Shown here piece by piece: positions 52,889 to 62,546 of a stretch of 64,000 nt of DNA; the stretch's first letter is position 1; the number at the start of each line of letters is the position of its first letter. This DNA comes from Streptomyces griseoviridis (GTDB lineage Bacteria > Actinomycetota > Actinomycetes > Streptomycetales > Streptomycetaceae): the NCBI RefSeq assembly GCF_005222485.1, contig NZ_CP029078.1, forward strand, positions 7,751,501 to 7,815,500, read 5' to 3'. Position numbers and translations under genes: made by a program. The notes beneath the pieces are model-generated. The model was not told the origin of the DNA. It saw only the letters and a list, made by a program, of their open reading frames with translations, and searched no databases.

Positions 52889-53875
52889 TCACACTCCGGT
52901 GGGCCGGCCCGTGGTCGCGGTCTCTGCCGCGAGCAGGGCCGCGCCCAGCGCGCCCGCCCGGTCGCCCAGCAGCGCCCTGGTGATCACCGGGCGGCGGTGG
53001 AAGGTCAGACCGTCGGTCACCCGCCGGTTCAGCGGGTCGAGGAGCAGGTCACCGGCGGACGACAGGCCGCCGCCGATCACGACGGTGTGCGGGGCGAGGA
53101 CGGCGGCCAGCCAGCAGACCGCCGCCGCCAGGGCGTCCACCGCCTCCCGCCACACCGCGACGGCGACCGGGTCACCGGCGGCGACCAGCGCCGCGACCTC
53201 CTTCGCGCCGTCGGCGGGCCGCCCTGACGCGCGCCGGTAGCGGCGTGCGACGGCCGCGGCCGACGCGACGGCCTCCAGGCAGCCGGTCAGACCGCAGACG
53301 CAGGGCTCGTCGGAGGCGACCCGGACGTGCCCGATCTCGCCCGCGGCCCCGCCCGCCGCGTACGGGCGGCCGTCGAGGAGCAGCGCGGCGGCGATCCCGG
53401 TGCCCAGCGGCAGGAAGACGACGGTGTCGCGGACCCCGGCGGCGGCGCCGAGACGGCTCTCCGCGAGGCCGCCGGCCCGTACGTCGTGGCCGAAGGCGAC
53501 GGGCAGCCCGGTGCGGCGGGCGAACAGGTCGGCGAAGGGCACGTCGCGCCATCCGAGGTTCTCCGAGTGGACGGCCGTGCCGTGCCGTTCGTCCACGGTG
53601 CCGGGCACGACGAGACCCGCCGCCGCCAGGGGCGCGGGGCCGCGCACGCCGAGTTCCTCGGTGAGCCGCCCGGCCAGTTCGACGACGCGCTCGGCGACGC
53701 CGGGTCCCGGCCTCGGGGTGGGCCGGTGGGCCTCGGCGAGGACGGTGCCGGTGGCGTCGGTGAGGACGGCCTTGGTGAAGGTGCCGCCGACGTCGACGCC
53801 GACCACGGGCCCGGCGGGGACCGGGGCCGAGCCGGTGGCCGTGGCGGACGTCGACGCTCTCTCCGAGGTGGACAC
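52889..53875 (-). CDS. ROK-family sugar kinase
   Basis: 328 residues. The ATP phosphate loop is VVGVDVGGTFTKAVL (about 24-38). The catalytic region GHDVRAGGLAESRLGAA is followed by the ROK zinc cluster CVCGLTGCLEAV. There is no helix-turn-helix, so it is a kinase and not a ROK repressor. GTG at 53875 has GGGAG just upstream. It is the last gene of the iolD-GntR-ROK series and could phosphorylate the sugar or cyclitol product taken up by the divergent ABC transporter. It may stand in for the damaged iolC. Confidence 0.9.
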   Translation of the reverse strand: MSTSERASTSATATGSAPVPAGPVVGVDVGGTFTKAVLTDATGTVLAEAHRPTPRPGPGVAERVVELAGRLTEELGVRGPAPLAAAGLVVPGTVDERHGTAVHSENLGWRDVPFADLFARRTGLPVAFGHDVRAGGLAESRLGAAAGVRDTVVFLPLGTGIAAALLLDGRPYAAGGAAGEIGHVRVASDEPCVCGLTGCLEAVASAAAVARRYRRASGRPADGAKEVAALVAAGDPVAVAVWREAVDALAAAVCWLAAVLAPHTVVIGGGLSSAGDLLLDPLNRRVTDGLTFHRRPVITRALLGDRAGALGAALLAAETATTGRPTGV

Positions 53876-53955
53876 AGGACTCCCACGGTGCGCGTTGATG
53901 CAATATCCGACCGGTTATCGCGCACATTTAAGCATGCAGGGGGTGGTGGCGAGGC

Positions 53956-54741
53956 TCAGGGGCGGACCAGCAGCCGGAAGTCGAACGCGTACCGGGACGC
54001 CCGGTAGACATGGGTGCCGAACTCGACCGCGCGGCCGGTGTCGTCGTAGGCCGTGCGCTCCATGGTGAGCAGCGCCGCGCCCGGCCGCTCGTCGAGGCGC
54101 GCGGCCTCCTCGGGGGCGGCGGAGCGGGCGCCCACCGTCTGGCGGGCGCTGTGCAGGGTGATGCCGGCCGTGCGCATCATGCGGTAGAGGCCGGTCGCCT
54201 CCAGACGCGCGGTGTCCAGGTCGAGCAGGGTGGCGGGCAGGTAGTTGCACAGGTACGCCATCGGCTGGCCGTGCGTGCTGCGCAGCCGTTCCAGGGCGAC
54301 GACCTCGGCGCCCTCCGCGATGCCGAGCGCGGCGGCCACCTCGGAGCGGGCCGCCTCGCGTTCGTTGCGCACCACCCGCGTGGTCGGGCCCTGGCCCGCC
54401 GCCTCCAGGTCGTCGTAGAGGCTGCTGAGTTCGAGCGGGCGCTTGACCTGGCTGTGCACGACCTGGGTGCCGACGCCCCTGCGGCGCACCAGCAGGCCCT
54501 TGTCGACCAGCGACTGGATGGCCTGCCTGACGGTGGGCCTGGACAGTCCGAGCCGGGTCGACAGGTCTATCTCGTTGCCGAGCAGGTTGCCGGGGGCGAG
54601 GACGCCGTGCTCGATCGCCGACTCCAGCTGCTGGGCGAGCTGGTAGTAGAGCGGCACGGGACTGCCCCGGTCCAGGGCGAAGTCCACGGAGTCGAGCGCG
54701 GGTGCGGACGCGGACCTGGTGGTGCCGCCGGTCTTCGCCAT
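53956..54741 (-). CDS. GntR-family regulator (HutC/UTRA type)
   Basis: 261 residues. The N-terminal winged helix is LYYQLAQQLESAIEHGVLAPGN, then LSTRLGLSRPTVRQAIQSL (about 32-78). The C-terminal UTRA ligand domain is marked by RPLELSSLYDDLEAAGQ and ALERLRSTHGQPMAYLCNYLP. It probably senses an inositol or sugar intermediate and binds the inverted repeat at 57298-57363 between iolD and the transporter. It lies 55 bases downstream of iolD. Confidence 0.93.
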   Translation of the reverse strand: MAKTGGTTRSASAPALDSVDFALDRGSPVPLYYQLAQQLESAIEHGVLAPGNLLGNEIDLSTRLGLSRPTVRQAIQSLVDKGLLVRRRGVGTQVVHSQVKRPLELSSLYDDLEAAGQGPTTRVVRNEREAARSEVAAALGIAEGAEVVALERLRSTHGQPMAYLCNYLPATLLDLDTARLEATGLYRMMRTAGITLHSARQTVGARSAAPEEAARLDERPGAALLTMERTAYDDTGRAVEFGTHVYRASRYAFDFRLLVRP

Positions 54742-54796
54742 GGGGCGGGTCTCCCTCGGAAGCGGGGTCAGGAGCGGCTGGGGGAACCGGGCCGGG

Positions 54797-56671
54797 TCAC
54801 AGGTGCCTGCGCCGCGCGGCGACCTGCCGTTCGTACTCCTCGCGGGCGCGCACGGCGGCCTCGCGGGACGCGGTCGCGGCGACCGGCACGTCCCACCACG
54901 CCTCGGCCGGGGGCGCGGTCGCGGTGGCGGTGTCGGTCTCGACGTACACGCAGGTCGGGCGGTCGGAGGCGCGGGCCGCGGCGAGGGCGTCGCGCAGCTC
55001 GCGGACCGTCGTGGCACGCAGCACGTCCATGCCGAGGCTGCCCGCGTTGGCCGCGAGGTCGACGGGCAGCGGGTCGCCGCTGAAGGTGCCGTCGGCGGCC
55101 CGGTAGCGGTACGCGGTGCCGAACCGTTCACCGCCGACGGACTCGGAGAGGCCGCCGATGGAGGCGTACCCGTGGTTCTGGATGAGCAGCAGGTTGACCG
55201 GCAGCCCCTCCTGGACGGCCGTGACGATCTCGGTCGGCATCATCAGATAGGTGCCGTCGCCGACCAGCGCCCAGACCGGGGTGTCCGGGGTCGCCTGCTG
55301 GACGCCGATCGCCGCCGGGATCTCGTAGCCCATGCAGGAGTAGCCGTACTCCAGGTGGTACTGGCGGCGACCGCGCGCCCGCCACAGCTTGTGCAGGTCG
55401 CCGGGGAGCGAGCCGGCCGCGTTGATCACCACGTCGTCGTCGCCGACCACCGCGTCCAGGGCGCCGAGGACCTGGGTCTGGGTGGGCACGGCGTCGTCGT
55501 CGCCCCGGTAGGCGGCCGCCACGACCCGCTCCCAGCGCTCCTTGCCCGCCCGGTACTCCGCCTCGTACCCGGCGTCGACCCGGTGCCCGGCGAGGGCCTC
55601 GGTGAGCGCGTCGAGGCCGGTGCGGGCGTCCGCGACCAGGCTCGACGCGGCCAGCTTGTGCGCGTCGAAGGCGGCGATGTTGAGGTTGACGAACCGGACG
55701 TCCGGGTTCTGGAAGAGGGTGTTCGAGGCGGTCGTGAAGTCCGTGTAGCGGGTGCCGACGCCGATCACCAGGTCCGCGGCGCGCGCGAGGTCGTCGCAGA
55801 CCGCGGTGCCGGTGTGGCCGATGCCGCCGAGGTCGGCGGGGTGGTCGTGGCGCAGCGAGCCCTTGCCCGCCTGGGTGGAGGCGACCGGGATGCCGGTGGA
55901 GTCGACCAGCGCCCGCAGCGCGTCCTCCGCCCCGCTGTGGTGCACCCCGCCGCCCGCGACGATCAGCGGGCGCGCGGCCCGCTCGATCGCCCGTGCCGCC
56001 GCGGCCAGTTCGGCCGGGTCGGGCGCCGGGCGCCGCACCCGCCAGATCCGCTCGGCGAAGAACTCCTCGGGCCAGTCGTACGCCTCGGCCTGCACGTCCT
56101 GGGGGAGGGCGAGGGTGACCGCGCCGGTCTCGACCGGGTCGGCGAGCACCCGCATGGCGTGCAGCGCCGCCGGGATGAGCGCCTCGGGGCGGGTGACGCG
56201 GTCGAACCAGCGGGAGACCGGGCGCAGGGTGTCGTTGACCGTGAGGTCCGCCTCGACCGGGTGTTCGAGCTGCTGGAGCAGCGGGTCGGCGGCCCGGGTG
56301 GCGAAGGAGTCGCCCGGCAGCAGCAGCACCGGCAGCCGGTTGACGGTGGCCAGCGCGGCGCCGGTGACCAGGTTCGTGGCGCCCGGTCCGATGGACGTCG
56401 TCACCGCCATCGCGGAGAGCCGGTCGAGCTGGCGGGCGTAGCCGACCGCCGCGTGCACCATCGCCTGTTCGTTGCGGCCCTGGTGGTAGGGCATCGCGTC
56501 CTCGCCGGCCTCCAGGAGGGCCTGGCCGAGCCCGGCGACGTTGCCGTGGCCGAAGATGCCCCAGGTGCCGGCGATCAGCCGCTGCCTGACGCCGTCGCGC
56601 TCGGTGTACTGGACGGACAGGAAACGCACCAGGGCCTGAGCGACGGTCAGGCGGCGGGTGGGGCTGCTCAT
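54797..56671 (-). CDS. iolD: IolD, 3D-(3,5/4)-trihydroxycyclohexane-1,2-dione hydrolase
   Basis: 624 residues, normal for IolD. It is a thiamine-diphosphate enzyme of the acetolactate synthase fold. MSSPTRRLTVAQALVRFLSV and GTWGIFGHGNVAGLGQALLE are IolD-specific. NEQAMVHAAVGYARQ holds the ThDP-activating Glu. The ThDP-binding GDGTYLMMPTEIVTAVQEG and a following Asn-His segment (IQNHGYAS) are present. It opens the cyclohexane ring in myo-inositol breakdown. GGAGAA lies before the ATG. The upstream gene start on the same strand is a broken iolC. Confidence 0.95.
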   Translation of the reverse strand: MSSPTRRLTVAQALVRFLSVQYTERDGVRQRLIAGTWGIFGHGNVAGLGQALLEAGEDAMPYHQGRNEQAMVHAAVGYARQLDRLSAMAVTTSIGPGATNLVTGAALATVNRLPVLLLPGDSFATRAADPLLQQLEHPVEADLTVNDTLRPVSRWFDRVTRPEALIPAALHAMRVLADPVETGAVTLALPQDVQAEAYDWPEEFFAERIWRVRRPAPDPAELAAAARAIERAARPLIVAGGGVHHSGAEDALRALVDSTGIPVASTQAGKGSLRHDHPADLGGIGHTGTAVCDDLARAADLVIGVGTRYTDFTTASNTLFQNPDVRFVNLNIAAFDAHKLAASSLVADARTGLDALTEALAGHRVDAGYEAEYRAGKERWERVVAAAYRGDDDAVPTQTQVLGALDAVVGDDDVVINAAGSLPGDLHKLWRARGRRQYHLEYGYSCMGYEIPAAIGVQQATPDTPVWALVGDGTYLMMPTEIVTAVQEGLPVNLLLIQNHGYASIGGLSESVGGERFGTAYRYRAADGTFSGDPLPVDLAANAGSLGMDVLRATTVRELRDALAAARASDRPTCVYVETDTATATAPPAEAWWDVPVAATASREAAVRAREEYERQVAARRRHL

Positions 56672-56831
56672 CAGGACTTCTCCGGTGCCGTGGGGAGGGG
56701 GAAGCGGGCGTCGACCGGCTGGTCGGGACGGGTGCCGCGGGTCCGGGCGTGATCCGGGTGGCCGCGGACCGGCCGGGCCCGCTGTGGCCCGGGGCCGGTC
56801 GCACGGCGCGGGGGCTTCTGGTTCCTCGGGG

Positions 56832-57215
56832 TCATGCGAGCCCCACCGCCCGGGGGTGCGCGGTGCTCGACAGCACCGTAGGTTTTCGGTCAAGTCCTGG
56901 CCGGGCGCCGTGCTGCGTCCGGGCGGGTGGTGTCGGCCCCGATGGGCGCGAGCGGGACGGGAGGCGGAGGTGAAGAGGGAAGTCGTCCGGTGTGCGGGCC
57001 GTGGGCGTGGCCGTCCGCGCCGTGGTGGCGGTCCGCGCGGTGAGAGCCGTCGGGATTGGCCGGAAATCGCCCGCCGTCACCTTCGACGCAGAACCGCCTT
57101 GGAATTCGCCGAAGGTCTCCACCTGGGCCAGTGGTGCGCGAGACTGCAAGGCGTAAAGATCGACTCCGACGCGTCCCATGGTGATCAGGTCGTAGGGCTG
57201 GGCTGACTCGGCCAT
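56832..57215 (-). pseudogene. iolC: Truncated and decayed iolC (5-dehydro-2-deoxygluconokinase) start
   Basis: The first 45 codons read MAESAQPYDLITMGRVGVDL, then YALQ, APLAQVETFGEFQGGSASKV. This is the N-terminus of IolC kinases (PfkB family). From there the frame goes into Ala/Thr/Arg-rich sequence (TARTATTARTATPTART) with no PfkB motif and stops at 127 codons, when a real IolC has about 320-330. Other frames do not resume the similarity, so this is a deletion rather than a simple frameshift. It may still be expressed as a short peptide from the operon promoter. Confidence 0.75.
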
Positions 57216-57297
57216 GCGCGACGCTCCTAGAGCTGTGCCGGGAGGGCGGAATCCCAGGGGGCCGCCGCATCCCAGGTGTAGACCTCGGGGAGTGAGC

Positions 57298-57363
57298 CTG
57301 TCAATACTTTGTACTTACATTCGGACCTGTAAGTGAAATGATGTCTTAACAAAGTATTGACAG
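57298..57363. promoter_or_regulatory. Divergent iol/transporter promoter with nested inverted repeats
   Basis: A perfect 15-bp inverted repeat, CTGTCAATACTTTGT (57298-57312) and its complement (57349-57363), encloses a second one, ACTTACA-N8-TGTAAGT (57313-57334). Each outer arm carries a consensus -35 TTGACA pointing away from the centre, one toward the iolC/iolD side and one toward the transporter. TTTGAT, 17 bases after the right-hand TTGACA, is a possible -10. A regulator bound here, most likely the GntR protein, would control both operons together. Confidence 0.75.
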
Positions 57364-57514
57364 CGGGCGCGTCAGGGGATTTGATCCCGTCCCAGCGCAA
57401 CAGCCGCGTTCGCGGCGACGGTCCGGACCTGAACACCAGACTCCGGGCCGGGAACCTCACGGTTGGCCGAGGTTCTCCCCGTCTCCCCCCGTCGCACAGT
57501 GAGGTGCAGGACAG

Positions 57515-58534
57515 ATGGAACGCTCTTCTCGCTTTCGCTCCCGCCGTATCGCCCCGGTGATCGCCGTGGCCGCGGCAGCGGCCCTGACGCTCGCGGGCTG
57601 CTCCAGCAGCTCCGGCGGCAAGAAGTCCGAGGAAGGCGCTTCCAACGCTTCCGCGGGCAAGGCCAGTACGCCCCGCATGACCGTCGCCCTGGTCACCCAC
57701 CAGGCGCCGGGCGACACCTTCTGGGACATCGTCCGCAAGGGCGCCGAGGCGGCCGCGGCCAAGGACAACATCAAGCTCGTCTACTCCGCCGACCCGAGCG
57801 CGGGCAACCAGGCCAACCTGGTGCAGAACGCGATCGACCAGAAGGTCGACGGCATCGCCATCACCCTCGCCAAGCCCGACGCCATGAAGGCCGTCGTGGC
57901 CAAGGCGACGGCGGCGAAGATACCGGTGGTCGGCCTCAACTCCGGTCTGAGCGACTGGAAGAAGCTCGGCCTGCTGGAGTTCTTCGGCCAGGACGAGACG
58001 GTGACGGGTGAGGCGCTCGGCAAGCGGCTGAACGAGGAGGGCTCCAAGCGGGCCGTCTGCGTCGTCCAGGAGCAGGGCAACGTCGGTCTGACCCAGCGCT
58101 GCGACGGCGTCAAGAAGACCTTCTCCGGCAAGCTGGACACGCTGTACGTCAACGGCACCGACATGCCGTCCGTGCAGTCGACCATCACCGCCAAGCTCAA
58201 GCAGGACAAGGCCATCGACTACGTCGTCGCGCTCGGCGCCCCGTTCGCGCTGACCTCGGTGCAGTCGGTGTCGGACGCCGGCAGCAAGGCGAAGATCGCG
58301 ACCTTCGACCTCAACAGCCAGCTGACCGGCGCCATCAGCAAGGGCACCATCCAGTTCGCCGTCGACCAGCAGCCCTACCTCCAGGGCTACCTGGCCGTCG
58401 ACTCGCTGTGGCTCTACAAGAACAACGGCAACTACAGCGGCGGTGGCGAGGCTCCCGTGCTGACCGGTCCCGCCTTCGTGGACAAGTCGAACGTGGAGAG
58501 CGTCGCCAAGTTCGCCGCGAAGGGCACCAGGTGA
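57515..58534 (+). CDS. Sugar/cyclitol ABC transporter, substrate-binding lipoprotein
   Basis: 339 residues of the periplasmic-binding-protein type I group (ribose/inositol class). Signal and lipobox: IAVAAAAALTLAGCSSS, Cys near residue 29. MTVALVTHQAPGDTFWDIVRKG is the typical start of the sugar-binding domain, followed by DQKVDGIAITLAKPDAMKAV and VVGLNSGL. It captures the substrate outside the cell for the permease and ATPase that follow. The stop overlaps the permease start. Inositol is the likely ligand from context, not from the pocket. Confidence 0.93.
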   Translation: MERSSRFRSRRIAPVIAVAAAAALTLAGCSSSSGGKKSEEGASNASAGKASTPRMTVALVTHQAPGDTFWDIVRKGAEAAAAKDNIKLVYSADPSAGNQANLVQNAIDQKVDGIAITLAKPDAMKAVVAKATAAKIPVVGLNSGLSDWKKLGLLEFFGQDETVTGEALGKRLNEEGSKRAVCVVQEQGNVGLTQRCDGVKKTFSGKLDTLYVNGTDMPSVQSTITAKLKQDKAIDYVVALGAPFALTSVQSVSDAGSKAKIATFDLNSQLTGAISKGTIQFAVDQQPYLQGYLAVDSLWLYKNNGNYSGGGEAPVLTGPAFVDKSNVESVAKFAAKGTR

Positions 58535-59610
58535 TGACCATGACCCAGCAGGCTGAGCCGGCGGTGACCCGACCGCCGGCTCCCGGCCCCCGGGCCACCG
58601 ACGGCCGCACCGCCCAACGCCCCCTGGTGCTCAGGCTGTTGGCCCGCCCCGAGGTCGGGGTCTTCCTCGGCGCCGTCGCCGTGTTCGTGTTCTTCCTGAT
58701 CGCCGCCCCCGCGGTCAGGCAGGGCAGTTCGATGGCGACGGTGCTCTACCAGTCGTCCACCATCGGCATCATGGCGCTGCCGGTCGCGCTGCTGATGATC
58801 GGCGGCGAGTTCGACCTCTCCTCCGGTGTCGCCGTGGTCAGTTCGGCGCTCACCGCGAGCATGCTCAGCTACCAGCTCAGCATGAACATCTGGGTCGGCG
58901 TGGTCGTCGCCCTGCTGGTGTCCCTCGCGATCGGCGCGTTCAACGGCTGGATGGTGGTCAGGACAGGACTGCCCAGCTTCCTGGTCACCCTGGGCACCTT
59001 CCTGATCCTCCAGGGCGTCAACCTCGCCGTCACCAAGATGATCACCGGCAACGTGGCGACCGACGACATCAGCAACATGGACGGCTTCGACCAGGCCCGC
59101 GCCCTCTTCGCGTCGTCGTTCGACATCGGCGGCGTCCAGGTGAAGATCACCGTCTTCTACTGGCTGGTCTTCGCCGCGCTCGCGACCTGGATCCTGCTGC
59201 GCACCAAGTACGGCAACTGGATCTTCGCCGTCGGCGGCAACAAGGACTCCGCGCGGGCCGTCGGCGTCCCGGTGAAGTTCACCAAGATCACTCTGTTCAT
59301 GGGCGTCGGCCTCGGCGCCTGGTTCATCGGCATGCACCAGCTGTTCTCCTTCAACACCGTGCAGTCGGGGGAGGGCGTCGGCCAGGAGCTGATCTACATC
59401 GCGGCGGCGGTCATCGGCGGCTGCCTGCTCACCGGCGGCTACGGCTCCGCGATCGGCCCGGTCTTCGGCGCCTTCATGTTCGGCATGGTCAACCAGGGCA
59501 TCGTGTACGCCGGTTGGAACCCCGACTGGTTCAAGGCCTTCCTCGGCGTGATGCTGCTCGGCGCCGTGCTCATCAACTTGTGGGTCAGCCGCACGGCGAC
59601 CCGGAGGTGA
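58534..59610 (+). CDS. Sugar/cyclitol ABC transporter permease
   Basis: 358 residues with about nine to ten transmembrane helices. The carbohydrate-uptake-2 signature is visible: [19 protein letters not shown], then [22 protein letters not shown] and the late [19 protein letters not shown] (EAA-like loop). ATG at 58534 is used; GTG 58531 (GTGATG) is as good. It overlaps the binding-protein stop. Confidence 0.94.
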   Translation: MTMTQQAEPAVTRPPAPGPRATDGRTAQRPLVLRLLARPEVGVFLGAVAVFVFFLIAAPAVRQGSSMATVLYQSSTIGIMALPVALLMIGGEFDLSSGVAVVSSALTASMLSYQLSMNIWVGVVVALLVSLAIGAFNGWMVVRTGLPSFLVTLGTFLILQGVNLAVTKMITGNVATDDISNMDGFDQARALFASSFDIGGVQVKITVFYWLVFAALATWILLRTKYGNWIFAVGGNKDSARAVGVPVKFTKITLFMGVGLGAWFIGMHQLFSFNTVQSGEGVGQELIYIAAAVIGGCLLTGGYGSAIGPVFGAFMFGMVNQGIVYAGWNPDWFKAFLGVMLLGAVLINLWVSRTATRR

Positions 59611-59618
59611 CCCACCCC

Positions 59619-60473
<855 letters not shown>

Positions 60474-60849
60474 CTCCCGGACGCCGCCACCCCGCGGGGC
60501 GCCACCCCCGCGCCGGCGTCGGCGTCTACGGATGACGCGCCGGCCTCCTCGCACAAGGACGCCTGAGACGCGGCCGGCCGGGCAGAGGTCCGCACCCGCG
60601 CCCTGCGCCCCCGCGGCGCCCGACGGCCCGGAGGGGAAGCGTGATCCCCTCCGGGCCGCGCGCCGGTCGCGGGCGGGGCTTGCCCGAGGCGTGTGTCTTT
60701 CCTGATAGTGGGTGGGGGCATGTGCGGACAATGGGGTGTACGGGGTGGGATGAGCCGCCGGCCGTCCGGTGGCGGCCGTTCGCACCTCCCGCGCTCGCTC
60801 CGGCCCCAGGGGCGGCGTACCGTCACCGGTGCAGTCGAGAGGAGCGCGG
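60474..60849. other. Gap after the transporter operon
   Basis: No gene seen in the 376 bases, only Pro/Arg-rich open frames. It holds the operon terminator (60624-60658) and then the upstream region of the GPP34 gene. Confidence 0.6.
60624..60658 (+). terminator. Terminator of the ABC transporter operon
   Basis: A perfect 14-bp stem, CGGCCCGGAGGGGA and complement, with a seven-base loop (AGCGTGA), about 150 bases past the ATPase stop. Confidence 0.8.
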
Positions 60850-61455
60850 ATGGGCACGGCACGCGACCTGATGATCGGCGTGATGGACCGGGCGCTCGGA
60901 CGGCCCGTGGCACAGGGCGAGCTGTCGCTCGTGCTGGCCGGGGCGGAACTGCTCGACCTGCTCGGCGCCGGGGCGGTGACCCTGGACGGCGAGAACCTGG
61001 TGCCCGGCGACCGCCCCGAGCCTTGCGGCGACCCGCTCCTCGACGGCGCCCTCGCCGCCCTCGTGCCTGACGAGCCCCATGAGACGGTCGACGACTGGCT
61101 GTGGCGCCGGGGGCGCGGACTTGCCGGTGAGTATCTGACCGCGTTCGAGGCCGAGGGCCTGGTGGCCAGGCCGCGCGGCTCCTGGCTGCGGCTGCGCGGC
61201 GACCGCCCGCTGCCCGTCGACTCCCCGGCCCGGCTGCGCGCCGCGCACCGCTGGGCCGCCGACGAACCCGTCCTGGCGACCCTCGCGACCTTCCTGCGAC
61301 TGCGCGACGACGTCCCCGACGACTGCCCGCCCCCCGAGGAGGCGGCCCGCACGGTCTTCGGCGCCGTGGTCGAGGCGCTGACCGAACTGGACGCCGTCCG
61401 CAGGCGCAGGGCCATCGAGAACGCGGCGTTCGCCAACGTCTGGCGGGGCGCCTGA
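60850..61455 (+). CDS. GPP34 (GOLPH3-like) family protein
   Basis: 201 residues. The pattern GELSLVLAGAELLDLLGAGAV, the central tryptophan segment DDWLWRRGRGLAGEYL and the C-terminal RRRRAIENAAFANVW match bacterial GPP34 proteins, relatives of eukaryotic GOLPH3 (a phosphoinositide-binding Golgi protein). These are common in Streptomyces with unknown role, maybe membrane-associated. GAGAGGAG precedes the ATG by six bases. It is convergent with the dehydrogenase at 61483. Confidence 0.88.
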   Translation: MGTARDLMIGVMDRALGRPVAQGELSLVLAGAELLDLLGAGAVTLDGENLVPGDRPEPCGDPLLDGALAALVPDEPHETVDDWLWRRGRGLAGEYLTAFEAEGLVARPRGSWLRLRGDRPLPVDSPARLRAAHRWAADEPVLATLATFLRLRDDVPDDCPPPEEAARTVFGAVVEALTELDAVRRRRAIENAAFANVWRGA

Positions 61456-61456
61456 C

Positions 61457-61479
61457 CCCGCCGGACGCCGGCCGGCGGG
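61457..61479. terminator. Short hairpin between convergent genes
   Basis: CCCGCCGG and CCGGCGGG enclose a seven-base loop in the 27-base gap between the GPP34 gene and the dehydrogenase. Confidence 0.55.
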
Positions 61480-61482
61480 ACG

Positions 61483-62490
61483 TCAGACCGCCGCCCGCAC
61501 CTCGGCGATCGTCACCGGGCGGTGCTCCTGGAGCGACAGCGTGCACGCGTCCGCGATCCAGCCCGCCTCCAAGGCGTCCTCGATCGTGCAGGGGGAGCGC
61601 CTGGTACCCGCGACGACCTCGGTGAACGCGGTGAGTTCGGCGCGGTAGGCGGCGGCGAACCGGTCCATGAAGAAGTCGTGCGGGGTGCCCGCCGGGAACG
61701 TCACGCCCGGCTCGACCGAGCGCAGCGGCAGCCTGTCCTCGAGACCCACCGCGATCGAGTCCTTGAAGCCGTGCACCTCCATGCGGACGTCGTGACCCCG
61801 GGCGTTGTGACGGGAGTTGGAGACCACCGCGATGGTGCCGTCGTCGAGGGTGAGGATCGCGCCCGTGGTGTCCGCGTCGCCCGCCTCCGCGATGTACTCG
61901 GCGCCCCGGTTGCCGCCGACCGCGTACACCTCCGTCACCTCGCGGCCGGTCACCCAGCGGATGATGTCGAAGTCGTGCACCGAACAGTCCCGGAAGATGC
62001 CCCCGGAGGCGGCGATGTACGCGGCGGGCGGCGGCGCCGGGTCGAGCGTCGTCGAGCGGACCGTGTGCAGCTCGCCCAGCTCACCCGCGCGCACGGCGGC
62101 CCGCGCGGCCACGAAACCGGCGTCGAAACGGCGGTTGTAGCCGATCTGGATCGGCACCCCGCTGTCCTTGACGGCCGCGAGGACCCGCACGCCCTCGCCC
62201 ATGGTCCGCGCGACGGGCTTCTCGCAGAAGACCGGGATGCCCGCCTCGACGGCGGCGACGATCAGCGCCGGGTGGGCGTCGGTCGCGGCGGCCACCACGA
62301 CGCCGTCCACGCCCGCCGCGAGCACCGCCTCGGGCGAGTCCGCGACCTCGCCGCCGAACCGCTCGGCGGCGGCCTTGGCGGCGTCCGCGAACGGGTCGGC
62401 GAGGACGAGCGAGTCGACGGCGTCGAGTCCGGAGAGGGTCTCGGCGTGGAAGGCGCCGATGCGGCCGAGGCCGAGGATTCCGATACGCAT
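61483..62490 (-). CDS. iolG: Gfo/Idh-type dehydrogenase, IolG-like inositol dehydrogenase
   Basis: 335 residues, family length. Rossmann motif IGILGLGRIGAFHAETL is followed by the EKP motif (PVFCEKPVARTMGEG) whose lysine is catalytic. The late motif GGIFRDCSVHDFDIIRWVTG supplies Asp and His of the active site and is typical of inositol 2-dehydrogenases. It oxidises myo-inositol to 2-keto-inositol with NAD+, upstream of IolD. It is probably translated from a transcript with the SDR and the dioxygenase behind it (56-base and 15-base gaps). Confidence 0.9.
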   Translation of the reverse strand: MRIGILGLGRIGAFHAETLSGLDAVDSLVLADPFADAAKAAAERFGGEVADSPEAVLAAGVDGVVVAAATDAHPALIVAAVEAGIPVFCEKPVARTMGEGVRVLAAVKDSGVPIQIGYNRRFDAGFVAARAAVRAGELGELHTVRSTTLDPAPPPAAYIAASGGIFRDCSVHDFDIIRWVTGREVTEVYAVGGNRGAEYIAEAGDADTTGAILTLDDGTIAVVSNSRHNARGHDVRMEVHGFKDSIAVGLEDRLPLRSVEPGVTFPAGTPHDFFMDRFAAAYRAELTAFTEVVAGTRRSPCTIEDALEAGWIADACTLSLQEHRPVTIAEVRAAV

Positions 62491-62546
62491 GGGGATGCTG
62501 CTCCTTCGGTGCGGGTCGTGCGGTCGTACGTGCGGGGGAGGAAGAG

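Noticed and set aside
55128..56804. Alternative frame across iolD
   Set aside because: Pro/Arg/Gly shadow; IolD in the other frame has ThDP and family motifs.
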